A DNA stretch of 64,000 nt from an uncultured Lachnospiraceae bacterium (GTDB lineage Bacteria; Bacillota; Clostridia; Lachnospirales; Lachnospiraceae): the NCBI GenBank assembly GCA_900320345.1, contig ONRZ01000004.1, positions 1 to 64,000 on the forward strand, in the 5' to 3' direction. Under the pieces are notes generated by a model, which ran no database searches, was not told the DNA's origin, and saw only the letters and a list, made by a program, of their open reading frames with translations. The translations under genes were made by a program, and so were the position numbers. This document shows positions 37,025 through 46,545 of the stretch, one piece after another. The stretch's first letter is position 1; every line of letters begins with the position of its first letter.

Positions 37025-39670
37025 CTACTTTTGTATCTGACCTTCCAGAACCTTTACAGCCTCGGAAAGTGCCGCATCCATTCCCGAAGGATCCTTGCCG
37101 CCGGCCTGCGCCATGTTGGGACGTCCGCCGCCGCCTCCGCCTACAAACGAAGCCACACCCTTGATAAGATTGCCTGCATGCGCTCCCCTGCTCATTGCTC
37201 CTTCCGTAGCCATGGCAACAAGGTTTACCTTACCGCCCATATCCGATGCCAGGAGCAGTACACCGTCCCCGATCTTTTCCTTAAGCTGGTCGCCCAGGTC
37301 TCTGAGTCCGTTCATATCTACTCCGGATATCTTAACCGGCAGGAACTTAACACCGTTAACTTCGACCACTTTATCCATGACATCACCGACCGCTTCCCTT
37401 GCAGCCTTGCTCTTAAGTGATTCAAGTTCGGATCCGAGGCTCTTAAGTTCAGCGTTCATCTTCGAAAGCCTGTCTGATAATGTCGCGGGCGTAGCCTTGA
37501 CAACCGAAGCCGCTTCCTTAAATTCATTCTCAAGCTTCTTATAATACCTGGTCACATTGAGTCCCGTAATACCTTCGACTCTTCTTACTCCGGCAGCGAT
37601 ACCGCTCTCGGACATTATCTTGAAGCAAAGGATCCTGCCTGTTGAAGAAACATGGGTACCGCCGCAGAGTTCCTTCGAAAAGTCACCCATTTTTACAACT
37701 CGTACCGTTTCTCCGTATTTTTCTCCAAAGAGAGCCATTGCTCCCGACTTCTTGGCATCCTCTATCGACATAATGTCCGTTACGACCGGCAGATCTTCCA
37801 TTATCTTTTCATTTACAAGTTCTTCAACCTTATCGATCTCATCATCCGTCATTGCCCTTCCGAATGAAAAGTCAAACCTTGTCCTCTCACCGTCCTGATA
37901 TGAACCCTGCTGCTTGACCTCATCACCGAGAACAGTCTGTAATGCCTTCTGAAGCAGATGTGTGGCCGAGTGGTTCATACAGGTGGTCATCCTGTTTGCC
38001 GCGTCAACCGACATGGTGACTTCGTCGCCCACGCTTATCTTACCGCTCTCCAGGACTCCGACATGACCTGTTCTTCCGCCCGGGAGCTTTATGGTATCCT
38101 TTACCCTGAAACTTCCCTTGCCGCTTATCACGCCGAAGTCACCCTTCTGGCCGCCCATTGTGGCATAGAAGGGAGTCTTATCCGTGATCACGGTATATTC
38201 TCCGCCTGCTTCGGCACTGTCTGTAAGGACATCCGATGCTATCGCAATAACCTTTCCGGTATCCGTTATCTTCTCATATCCGGTGAATTCGGTCACTACG
38301 GACTCATCGAGTTCATCAAAAACCGTATTGTCGCCGGAACCTGACGTAAGGGCAAATGAAGCGCCTTCCCTTGCCTTCTGTTTCTGTTCTTCCATTGCGT
38401 TTGCAAAACCTTCTTCGTCCACGGAAAGCCCGTTCTCCTCCGCCATCTCAACGGTAAGCTCAAGCGGGAAACCGAAAGTATCATATAAATAGAAGGCATC
38501 CCTGCCGGATATGCTCTTTCCCCTGCCGGCATCGAGGATCTTCTTAAATTCCTTCATGCCGTTCTCAAGCGTAGCGGTAAACCTGTCGATCTCCTTCGTA
38601 AGTTCATTAAGCACGAACTCCCTGTTTGAAACAAGGTTCTCATATGAATCCGAATATACTTCATCTATGAAGATCTTCGCTATATCAAGCAGGTTATCCC
38701 TCTTAAGCCCTAGTATCCTTCCGTGCCTTACCGCACGCCTTATAAGCCTTCTTAAGACATATCCCGCTCCGCCGTTTGAAGGCGTGAGCCTTGCTTCGTC
38801 GCCTATGAGCATCACGGAAGTACGCATGTGATCCGCAAGCACGCGCATCGAACGTGTCCTCTCATTGTCATCATCGTATTTATTTCCGGATGTCTTCTCC
38901 ATATATGCTATTACGGCAGCAAAAAGATCCGTCTTATATACATCCTTGGTACCGTTTAAGAAAGCAAGATTACGTTCAAGTCCCCAGCCCGTATCAACGT
39001 TCTTCTTTGAAAGCGGGGTAAGATGTCCGTCCTTATGTTTCTCATACTGCATGAACACATCATTTCCGAGTTCCGTATATTTTCCGCACGAACATCCCGG
39101 TCCGCAGTCGGGTCCGCAGTCGGGTACATCCGCAATATAGAACATCTCGGAATCCGGACCGCATGGTCCGTATTCAAGTCCCCACCAGTTGTCCTCTGCG
39201 GGAAGATAATAGATATTCTCCGGCTTAAAACCCGAATCTATACGGCATTTTGCTCCCTCTTCATCCCTGGGTGCATTCTCATCGCCCGCAAATACCGTGG
39301 CTGCAAGATGATCCCTGTCGAAACCGAACACCTGCGTGAGGAGTTCATAACTCCATTTGCAGCGTTCCTCCTTAAAGTAATCACCGAGACTCCAGCTTCC
39401 CATCATCTCGAAGAAGGTAACATGCGACTTGTCGCCTACCGAATCTATATCATTTGTCCTGACACAGCCCTGGACATTGCAAAGCCTTGTGCCCATGGGA
39501 TGCTTCTGCCCGAGAAGATACGGCATGAGCGGCTGCATTCCCGCAACGTTGAACATAACGCCTGTCGAACCGTCCGACACGAGTGATACCGCACCGACAT
39601 CAACATGCCCTCTTTCTTTATAGAATTCCTTCCATGTGTTCCTGAGTTCTTTGGATGTAAACTGTTTCAT
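37025..39670 (-). CDS. alaS: Alanyl-tRNA synthetase
   Basis: Charges tRNA-Ala with alanine. The 881-residue protein has the class II catalytic core (SWSLGDYFKEE, GWGLERNLAF), an editing domain with zinc ligands HSATHLLQKAL and CGGTHVSSTGRI, and a C-terminal Gly-rich C-Ala domain (FVGGGGGGRPNMAQAGG). The clostridial Cys-rich insertion PDCGPDCGPGCSCGKY is present after the CGPDSE motif. Length is normal and no lesion is seen. Confidence 0.97.
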   Translation of the reverse strand: MKQFTSKELRNTWKEFYKERGHVDVGAVSLVSDGSTGVMFNVAGMQPLMPYLLGQKHPMGTRLCNVQGCVRTNDIDSVGDKSHVTFFEMMGSWSLGDYFKEERCKWSYELLTQVFGFDRDHLAATVFAGDENAPRDEEGAKCRIDSGFKPENIYYLPAEDNWWGLEYGPCGPDSEMFYIADVPDCGPDCGPGCSCGKYTELGNDVFMQYEKHKDGHLTPLSKKNVDTGWGLERNLAFLNGTKDVYKTDLFAAVIAYMEKTSGNKYDDDNERTRSMRVLADHMRTSVMLIGDEARLTPSNGGAGYVLRRLIRRAVRHGRILGLKRDNLLDIAKIFIDEVYSDSYENLVSNREFVLNELTKEIDRFTATLENGMKEFKKILDAGRGKSISGRDAFYLYDTFGFPLELTVEMAEENGLSVDEEGFANAMEEQKQKAREGASFALTSGSGDNTVFDELDESVVTEFTGYEKITDTGKVIAIASDVLTDSAEAGGEYTVITDKTPFYATMGGQKGDFGVISGKGSFRVKDTIKLPGGRTGHVGVLESGKISVGDEVTMSVDAANRMTTCMNHSATHLLQKALQTVLGDEVKQQGSYQDGERTRFDFSFGRAMTDDEIDKVEELVNEKIMEDLPVVTDIMSIEDAKKSGAMALFGEKYGETVRVVKMGDFSKELCGGTHVSSTGRILCFKIMSESGIAAGVRRVEGITGLNVTRYYKKLENEFKEAASVVKATPATLSDRLSKMNAELKSLGSELESLKSKAAREAVGDVMDKVVEVNGVKFLPVKISGVDMNGLRDLGDQLKEKIGDGVLLLASDMGGKVNLVAMATEGAMSRGAHAGNLIKGVASFVGGGGGGRPNMAQAGGKDPSGMDAALSEAVKVLEGQIQK

Positions 39671-39722
39671 GATATCTCCTATACTGAAAATAAAATATGA
39701 TCCTTCTTACTCCCGCTGTCTG

Positions 39723-40733
39723 CTACAGGAGATTTACTCCGAGCTCCCCGGCATCCTCTACCACCCCGTCCGGCCAGATCGAACTCTGTACCTCACCTAT
39801 ATGTGCACGTCTCATAAAGAACATACATATCCTCGACTGTCCGATGCCTCCGCCTACCGTATAAGGAAGTTCCTTATCAAGTATCGCCTTCTGGAAAGGC
39901 AGCTTTGCTCTTTCCGGGCATCCCGCCTTGTCGAGCTGGCTTATGAGCGAATCCTCATCTACCCTTATTCCCATGCTGGATATCTCAAAGGATCTGTCAA
40001 GCACCGGATAATATACGATTATATCACCGTTGAGCTCCCAGTCATCATAATCGGGTGCGCGTCCGTCATGTTTTTTCCCTGACTTTAGCAGATCACCTAT
40101 CTTCATAAGAAAGAGCGCCTTATACTCCTTCGCCGCAAGGTCCTCCCTTTCCTTCGGTGTCTTATCCGGCCACCTGTCCTCAAGTTCCTGCGTCGTTATA
40201 AAGGTGATATCATCCGGCAGCACCCTTGTTATCTCGGGATGCCTGGAATTGACAAACACCTCTGTGTTCTTGATCGCCTCATATACCTTGCGGACTATCG
40301 ACTTTAGCGTGTCTTCATTTCTCTCATCCCTGTCGATTATACGCTCCCAGTCCCACTGATCCACATACAGCGAATGAAGGTTGTCGGTATCCTCGTCCCT
40401 TCGTATGGCCGTCATGTCGGTGTAGAGTCCTTCGCCGTGAACAAACCCGTACTTCTTAAGCGCCATCCTCTTCCACTTGGCAAGCGAATGCACTATCTCG
40501 ACCTGAGCATCTCCCTGTTCTTTAATACCGAATGTTACAGGTCGCTCCACTCCGTTTAAGTTATCGTTAAGTCCTGATTCCGGGCGGACAAAAAGCGGCG
40601 CCGATACACGCGTAAGATTAAGCTCTTTTGCAAGTGCCCGCTCGAAATAATCCTTTACTTCCTTTATAAAGATCTCCGTATCTTTGATACTCTGCGGACT
40701 TTTGTAGCCCTTCGGGATATTCAGTCTTTCCAT
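39723..40733 (-). CDS. asnA: Aspartate-ammonia ligase (asparagine synthetase A)
   Basis: Makes asparagine from aspartate, ammonia and ATP; fold is class II aminoacyl-tRNA synthetase-like. From ATG 40733 ([14 protein letters not shown]), preceded by AAGGAG, it is 336 aa, the usual length. Motifs include [33 protein letters not shown] and the C-terminal [14 protein letters not shown]. It lies 52 nt upstream of alaS. Confidence 0.95.
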   Translation of the reverse strand: MERLNIPKGYKSPQSIKDTEIFIKEVKDYFERALAKELNLTRVSAPLFVRPESGLNDNLNGVERPVTFGIKEQGDAQVEIVHSLAKWKRMALKKYGFVHGEGLYTDMTAIRRDEDTDNLHSLYVDQWDWERIIDRDERNEDTLKSIVRKVYEAIKNTEVFVNSRHPEITRVLPDDITFITTQELEDRWPDKTPKEREDLAAKEYKALFLMKIGDLLKSGKKHDGRAPDYDDWELNGDIIVYYPVLDRSFEISSMGIRVDEDSLISQLDKAGCPERAKLPFQKAILDKELPYTVGGGIGQSRICMFFMRRAHIGEVQSSIWPDGVVEDAGELGVNLL

Positions 40734-40805
40734 CTCATGCTCCTTTCCCCTCAAAAAAATCAACGTTCTTATTTTACCCTTGCTCATTCATATTCGCAAG
40801 TATTT

Positions 40806-40982
40806 TTACATCTGATGCCTGACCACCCTGTACTCATCGCCGTTCGTATAATACGGGCAGCCCTTGAAGTCCCTCTCCATTAGCCTTGCATAATCATCCT
40901 CATCTATATCCATGTCACAGATATAGTCATCATATTCTTCATCGTAAAAATAATATGCGCAAGTTTCACAGCTTCCGTTCAT
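40806..40982 (-). CDS. Small Cys-containing protein, DUF6472-like
   Basis: A 58-residue protein from ATG 40982, preceded by a strong AGGAGG: MNGSCETCAYYFYDEEYDDY, then ICDMDIDEDDYARLM and DFKGCPYY. Four Cys (CxxC, C, C) suggest a small zinc knuckle, and the acidic, Tyr-rich pattern matches what I recall as DUF6472 proteins of Lachnospiraceae. No function is known. It lies between the ABC exporter and asnA. Confidence 0.8.
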   Translation of the reverse strand: MNGSCETCAYYFYDEEYDDYICDMDIDEDDYARLMERDFKGCPYYTNGDEYRVVRHQM

Positions 40983-41018
40983 GATCCGTTCCTCCTAAAT
41001 ATGAATTGCCCCCTCCTT

Positions 41019-42803
41019 CTAAAACTGAGAGTTGTACAGTTCATAATAAAATCCACGCCTGGCAAGAAGCTCCTCATGCGTTCCCTGTTCTATTATATTA
41101 CCGGCCTTCATCACAAGTATAATGTCTGCATTCCTGATCGTCGAAAGCCTGTGGGCAACAATGAACGAGGTCCTTCCCTCCATCATCTTAAGAAAAGCAT
41201 CCTGTATCTTCATTTCCGTTCTGGTATCTATCGACGAAGTCGCTTCATCAAGTATCAGCATAGGCGGCAGTGACAGCATTATCCTCGTGATGCACAAAAG
41301 CTGCTTCTGTCCCTGCGACAGGTTTCCGCCTTCCTCTCCGATCACGGTATCGTATCCGTTCTTGAGCCTTCTTATAAAGGAGTGGGAATGCACCTCTTTC
41401 GCTGCCTTTATCATCTCCTCATCCGGTATATCACGGCCCATCTTGATATTATCCCTGATGGTCCCGTGTCTTAACCACGTATCCTGGAGCACCATTCCGT
41501 ACAGGTGCCTTAAACTCTTCCTCGTAACCCTTCTTATATCCCTTCCGTCAACCGTAATGCTCCCCTTGTCAATATCATAAAACCGCATCAGCAGATTTAT
41601 CATAGTGGTCTTTCCGCAGCCTGTCGGACCTACTATGGCAACGTGCTCACCCGGTCTTACATCTATATTAAGATCTTCGATAAGTTTCTTCTCCTTATCA
41701 TATGAAAAGCATACTCCGTCGCATCTGACGCTTCCGCTGCTTCTTACGCCCCGATCCTTACCGGCTCCGTCCGTGTCATAAGGCCTGTCATTTATCATCA
41801 TAACGGGCAGGTTGGCATCGGAGCTTTCTTCCACTTCATCAATGAGTTCAAACACCCTTCCCGCGCATGCAAAAGCATTCTGCAGCTCGGTCAGTACTCC
41901 CGATATCTCATTAAACGGTTTGGTATACTGATTGGCATAACTTAAGAAGCTTGTAAGAAGACCCACGCTCATGCCGCCGGTCACCACCGCAAATGCACCG
42001 GATAAAGCCACAAACGCGTATACCACACTGTTTACGAAACGTGTTCCGGGATTTGTTAACGATGAGAAAAACAGTGCCTTAAGCGATGCGGACTGAAGTC
42101 TCTTATTTATCTCGTCGAAACGCTCGACCGCCTTCTCTTCATATGAAAACGCCTTGACGATCTTCTCGTTTCCGATCATTTCGTCTATGAGCTCCGTCTG
42201 TTCTCCTCTTATGCCCGACTGTATTGTGAACATATCATAGGTATGTTTCGAGATAAACCTTGCAACGAACAGTGATAAGGGTGTCACAAACACTACGATG
42301 AGAGTTATGAGCGGATTCATCATGAGCATGAACCCGAGCGTTATAAGTATCGTCATAACCCCTGTGAAAAGCTGCGAAAAGCCCATGAGCAGTCCGTCGG
42401 CGAACTGATCGGCATCAGCTATCACCCTGCTTAAGATACCGCCCGCCGGATGCGAATCAAGATACTCAAACGGAAGCACATGAAGCTTGCAGAACGCTTC
42501 ATTCCTGACATCCCTTACTATACTGTATGTGAGTTTGTTGTTTGATTCGTTCATGCACCATAATGAAAGGGCAGCGATGATAGTCGACAGCGCAGCTCTT
42601 ACCAGAATGGACATAAGCCTGGTACGGTCCAGACTCCCGTATGCTATGCAGTCGATCGCCCTTCCTATAAGTATCGGGACATAAAGGGTTGACACGACAT
42701 TTATAACTGCGCAGAGTATCGACATCGCCCCGCAGAACTTATAGCGCATTATATAACTCATTATTCTGTTTATGGTTTCTTTCCTTGCGGTCTTTTTTTC
42801 CAT
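41019..42803 (-). CDS. ABC exporter half-transporter, subunit 2 (catalytic site intact)
   Basis: A 594-residue half-transporter: six membrane helices (about 1-320) and an ATPase domain with Walker A GPTGCGKTT, signature LSQGQKQ and Walker B LILDEATSSID. It follows its partner by 47 nt. The Glu after Walker B is present, unlike in the partner. Typical of heterodimeric exporters that pump drugs, lipids or peptides; the substrate is unknown. Confidence 0.92.
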   Translation of the reverse strand: MEKKTARKETINRIMSYIMRYKFCGAMSILCAVINVVSTLYVPILIGRAIDCIAYGSLDRTRLMSILVRAALSTIIAALSLWCMNESNNKLTYSIVRDVRNEAFCKLHVLPFEYLDSHPAGGILSRVIADADQFADGLLMGFSQLFTGVMTILITLGFMLMMNPLITLIVVFVTPLSLFVARFISKHTYDMFTIQSGIRGEQTELIDEMIGNEKIVKAFSYEEKAVERFDEINKRLQSASLKALFFSSLTNPGTRFVNSVVYAFVALSGAFAVVTGGMSVGLLTSFLSYANQYTKPFNEISGVLTELQNAFACAGRVFELIDEVEESSDANLPVMMINDRPYDTDGAGKDRGVRSSGSVRCDGVCFSYDKEKKLIEDLNIDVRPGEHVAIVGPTGCGKTTMINLLMRFYDIDKGSITVDGRDIRRVTRKSLRHLYGMVLQDTWLRHGTIRDNIKMGRDIPDEEMIKAAKEVHSHSFIRRLKNGYDTVIGEEGGNLSQGQKQLLCITRIMLSLPPMLILDEATSSIDTRTEMKIQDAFLKMMEGRTSFIVAHRLSTIRNADIILVMKAGNIIEQGTHEELLARRGFYYELYNSQF

Positions 42804-42850
42804 CTTTACAGCCTTATCGGATACAATATATATACCGGCTCCACGGACAT

Positions 42851-44572
42851 TTATGTATTTGAATCGTATATTTCCTTATAGATGGGACAGTCCTTCAGAA
42901 GATCCTCGTGAGTACCCAGCCCCACAACACAGCCATCATCAAGCACCATGATCTTATCGGCATTCTGTACAGCCGATGTTCTCTGCGAAACAATGAAAAC
43001 AGTCATTTTATGATCTGTCTGCGCGATATTCTGCCGCAGTTTAAGATCCGTTGCAAAATCAAGTGCGGATGCGCTGTCATCAAGGATCAGTATCTCGGGC
43101 TTTCTCACAAGAGCCCTTGCTATGGTAAGTCTCTGGCGCTGACCGCCCGATAGATTGCGGCCGTTCTGTTCTATCATCCCGTCAAAACCGCCCTTTGCGT
43201 CCACAACGTCGGTGCAGACCGCCATTCTCACGGCTTCGGCAAGTTCATCCTCATTCGCATCCTCGTTGCCCCATCTTAAGTTCTCGGCAATCGTCCCCTT
43301 GAAAAGAACCGCCTTCTGCGGAACCATTCCTATCCTTGCTCTCAAAGCCTTTATATCCTGTCCCTTTACATCCAGACCGTCAACGATCACTTTTCCCTGT
43401 GTCGCATCGTAAAAACGGGGTATAAGATTAACCACGGATGATTTTCCGGAACCCGTTCCTCCGATTATGCCTATGGTTTCACCCCTCTTAACACTCAGAT
43501 TGATGTCGGAAAGTGCTTCATCTCCCGTATCGCTGTACTTAAGGCTTACATGTTCAAACCTGATAAAACCTTCATCTTCATTCCCGGGATCACCCGGCTG
43601 CCCCTCATCCCGATACGTATCTTTGATATCGGGTTCTATCCGGAAAAGATCATTTATCCTGTCACCGCTAGCTATCGCTTTATTAAGGAGCACTATAAGA
43701 TTTGCGAGCTTTATAAGCTCCACCAGTATCTGTGACATGTAATTATAGAGCGCTACAACCTGGCCCTTCGTGAGTATACCGGTCTCAACCTTAAGCGCAC
43801 CTATATAGATAAGGACAATGACCGCCGCATTTATAAGAACAAAAGTCATCGGATTGAGCATGGCTGACAGATGTCCCGCAAGACGCTGCTCCATCAGGAG
43901 ACCGTCATTGGTCTTTTCAAAATCATCCCTCTCTTTTTCCTCCATCGTAAATGCACGTATCACCCTGGCTCCCATAAGATTTTCCCTGGTGAGGAGCGTT
44001 ATCTTATCAAGCCTTCCCTGTACTCTCTTGAGCATGGGTATATTGAAGCGCATCGTAAGTCCGACAACGATGAAAAGAACCGCGATAACAGCCACGAAGA
44101 TCAGTGCTGCGTTTGTGTTTATGGTAAATGCCATGATCATGGCGCCGAAAACGATGAACGGCGAACGAAGGAACAGCCGCAGGAACATATTCACTCCGGT
44201 CTGCGCCTGATTAACATCTGCCGTCATTCTCGTGATCATTGCAGATGTGCCCGACTCATCGATATTCTTATATGAAAGACTCATGATATGAGCAAACAGA
44301 TCTCTCTTAAGTTCCGTCGAAAAACCGACAGCCGCCTTGGCTGCCATATACTGAGCGGATACTGCGCTGATAAGTCCGACTATACCGAGCGTTATCATCA
44401 CACCGCAGCACTTGATGATATGTGTCCTGTCTCCGCCTCCGATACCCTTATCTATGATACTTGCGACAACCAGCGGTACAAACAGTTCGAATATCGCCTC
44501 GAGCATCTTAAATAACGGTGCCAGCACGCATTCCTTTTTGTAATTTTTTAAATACCTGAGAAGATCCTTCAC
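42851..44572 (-). CDS. ABC exporter half-transporter, subunit 1 (degenerate catalytic Glu)
   Basis: A 573-residue partner with a type-1 exporter membrane domain and ATPase domain: Walker A GGTGSGKSS, signature LSGGQRQRL, but Walker B ILILDDSASALD with Asp in place of the catalytic Glu. That is the hallmark of the degenerate site in heterodimeric exporters such as BmrCD or TM287/288. The pair is cotranscribed, 47 nt apart. Confidence 0.92.
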   Translation of the reverse strand: MKDLLRYLKNYKKECVLAPLFKMLEAIFELFVPLVVASIIDKGIGGGDRTHIIKCCGVMITLGIVGLISAVSAQYMAAKAAVGFSTELKRDLFAHIMSLSYKNIDESGTSAMITRMTADVNQAQTGVNMFLRLFLRSPFIVFGAMIMAFTINTNAALIFVAVIAVLFIVVGLTMRFNIPMLKRVQGRLDKITLLTRENLMGARVIRAFTMEEKERDDFEKTNDGLLMEQRLAGHLSAMLNPMTFVLINAAVIVLIYIGALKVETGILTKGQVVALYNYMSQILVELIKLANLIVLLNKAIASGDRINDLFRIEPDIKDTYRDEGQPGDPGNEDEGFIRFEHVSLKYSDTGDEALSDINLSVKRGETIGIIGGTGSGKSSVVNLIPRFYDATQGKVIVDGLDVKGQDIKALRARIGMVPQKAVLFKGTIAENLRWGNEDANEDELAEAVRMAVCTDVVDAKGGFDGMIEQNGRNLSGGQRQRLTIARALVRKPEILILDDSASALDFATDLKLRQNIAQTDHKMTVFIVSQRTSAVQNADKIMVLDDGCVVGLGTHEDLLKDCPIYKEIYDSNT

Positions 44573-44592
44573 TTAACCACACCCGATATGCC

Positions 44593-46545
44593 TTATTTTA
44601 CCTGCATTTTCATAAATTCAAGGAAATCCTTTTCGGGAAGCGGCCTGCAGAAATAATAACCCTGCAGGTATTCACAGCCCTGTATATAATCTGCCCCAAG
44701 TTCGGTGAATTTATGTACTACCTTCTCCTCTTCAACTCCCTCAACAAGAACCTTTCTTCCCATCTCCTTGAGCATCTTTACGGTATCCTGTACCATTATC
44801 CACATCTTCGGATCATCCACTCCGTCTACGAAGCTTTTGTCAAGCTTAACTATCTCTACCGGAAGTGTGGTGACCCTCTTAACATTGGAATAACCCGTAC
44901 CGTAATCGTCAAGAGCGAAGTTGATGCCCATCTCATGCAGTCTTGTGATATTCTGATCGACAACGTCGGGATCAAAATCAACGGCCGATTCGGTTATCTC
45001 AAGATTAAGCCTGGATGCATCAAGCTTATATTTTTTCAGCAGAAATGCGACCTTCTCAACAAGGTTCATCTCGATGCACTGCGATGTTGACATATTGATC
45101 TCTATACATTTAAGTCCAAGTTCATCGAAATCATTCTCGGAGATAAACCTGCATACATCCTCCAGTACGAAATCTCCTATCGCGTGTATCGCACCGCTTA
45201 TCTCGGCTGCTTCTATGAACATTCCGGGCGATATCAGGCCGTAGATCTCATCCCTTATACGTATCAGTGCCTCTGCCGCAACAAACCTCTTCTCCAAAAT
45301 GGAGTAGATGGGCTGATAGAACAGTTCAAAGCTTTTATAGCTGATAGCCCTGTCTATTATCTCATCAAGTTCACTCTTTATCTTAAACTCCCTGTTGTCC
45401 ACATAATCCGGATAGAACAATACTTCCTTTGTATCGGGCAATATGCGCTCAAAGGATATGCAGAATGAATAAAGCGTATTGTAATTATCGATATCTTCCG
45501 GACATCTTAATATGCACAGCCTGGAATTTATCATTACCGTGAATCCCTTCACATCAAGTGTATCGCTGTAGTAATTCTTTATCTGTACCGCAAGTTTTTT
45601 TACCGCCTCGCCATCCATCGTCTCACTGATAACGGCAAACAGTCCGTCCTCAAGATAGTAAATATCCTCTTCAAGCGAATTGTACCTTGCAAATGCGCCG
45701 AACTTTGTCGACTGTTCCCTTAAGAATGTATTTAAAAGCTGCTGTCCCAGATACATTCTTATGTTCCTGAAATTCACTATCTTGATAAGAAGCACATACA
45801 CCGGAGTCCCCGTTGCCAGAACATTCCTGATATGCTCATGAGCAACATTGTAACTCCTGGCACCCGTCGTGGGATCTGTCATCTCCTCTTCACGCCGTAT
45901 TATCAGACTGAACAGGAGCAGCGCGACGCATATCATGAACATCTCGACCAGATGATCCGGCATAAAAGCCTGTACGATTATGCCGATCACGGTGATCGGA
46001 TACAAAAGCAGCATGACTATGAACTTGTCCTTACGTATAATGGATCTGTATTTCAGTATCACCCCTATCTCAAACAGCATGAACAGTGCGGCGTTTATGT
46101 AAAACATAAGAATACCGTTCATACGGTAATACTGCAGTTTCTCATCGACATAGAATATAAAAGGATGGATCATGTTAACGACAAGCGCCGACGAATTTAT
46201 GATGATCGATGCGTACCATACGGCACGTACTTTCTTATTCCTTTCAAATTCATGCCACATCCCTATATTTGAATATATGAAAGGAAGGTATGAAGGCAGT
46301 ATCAGATTATGCGTGAGAAAATATATGTAATGCCACATATATGTCACGGAAAGGTTTATATCCGTATGAGCACCGTAATCTTTCATGTAGCCCGCGCCGA
46401 AGTCGGCGATCGTCGAAAGCATTATCACGAGCATCATCAGATAAAACAGGCCGTTGTTCCTTCCGTGAAACATTTTCTTAAGAACGCACGACATTATGAT
46501 CAGTATTAAGATTATGAAGGCACATACATCATAATATAGGATCAT
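44593..46545 (-). CDS. Membrane-bound c-di-GMP phosphodiesterase (EAL), first of a tandem pair
   Basis: A 650-residue protein: seven or so N-terminal helices (about 1-215), a degenerate GGDEF-like segment (about 217-370, starting TDPTTGARSYNVAHEHI, without a GGDEF motif), and an EAL domain (about 390-640). EAL catalytic signs are complete: AAEALIRIRD, EINMSTSQ, ALDDYGTGYSN, VKLDKS and VEGVEEE. It should hydrolyse c-di-GMP to pGpG in response to a signal felt by its membrane part. It overlaps the upstream paralogue by 4 nt. Confidence 0.88.
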   Translation of the reverse strand: MILYYDVCAFIILILIIMSCVLKKMFHGRNNGLFYLMMLVIMLSTIADFGAGYMKDYGAHTDINLSVTYMWHYIYFLTHNLILPSYLPFIYSNIGMWHEFERNKKVRAVWYASIIINSSALVVNMIHPFIFYVDEKLQYYRMNGILMFYINAALFMLFEIGVILKYRSIIRKDKFIVMLLLYPITVIGIIVQAFMPDHLVEMFMICVALLLFSLIIRREEEMTDPTTGARSYNVAHEHIRNVLATGTPVYVLLIKIVNFRNIRMYLGQQLLNTFLREQSTKFGAFARYNSLEEDIYYLEDGLFAVISETMDGEAVKKLAVQIKNYYSDTLDVKGFTVMINSRLCILRCPEDIDNYNTLYSFCISFERILPDTKEVLFYPDYVDNREFKIKSELDEIIDRAISYKSFELFYQPIYSILEKRFVAAEALIRIRDEIYGLISPGMFIEAAEISGAIHAIGDFVLEDVCRFISENDFDELGLKCIEINMSTSQCIEMNLVEKVAFLLKKYKLDASRLNLEITESAVDFDPDVVDQNITRLHEMGINFALDDYGTGYSNVKRVTTLPVEIVKLDKSFVDGVDDPKMWIMVQDTVKMLKEMGRKVLVEGVEEEKVVHKFTELGADYIQGCEYLQGYYFCRPLPEKDFLEFMKMQVK

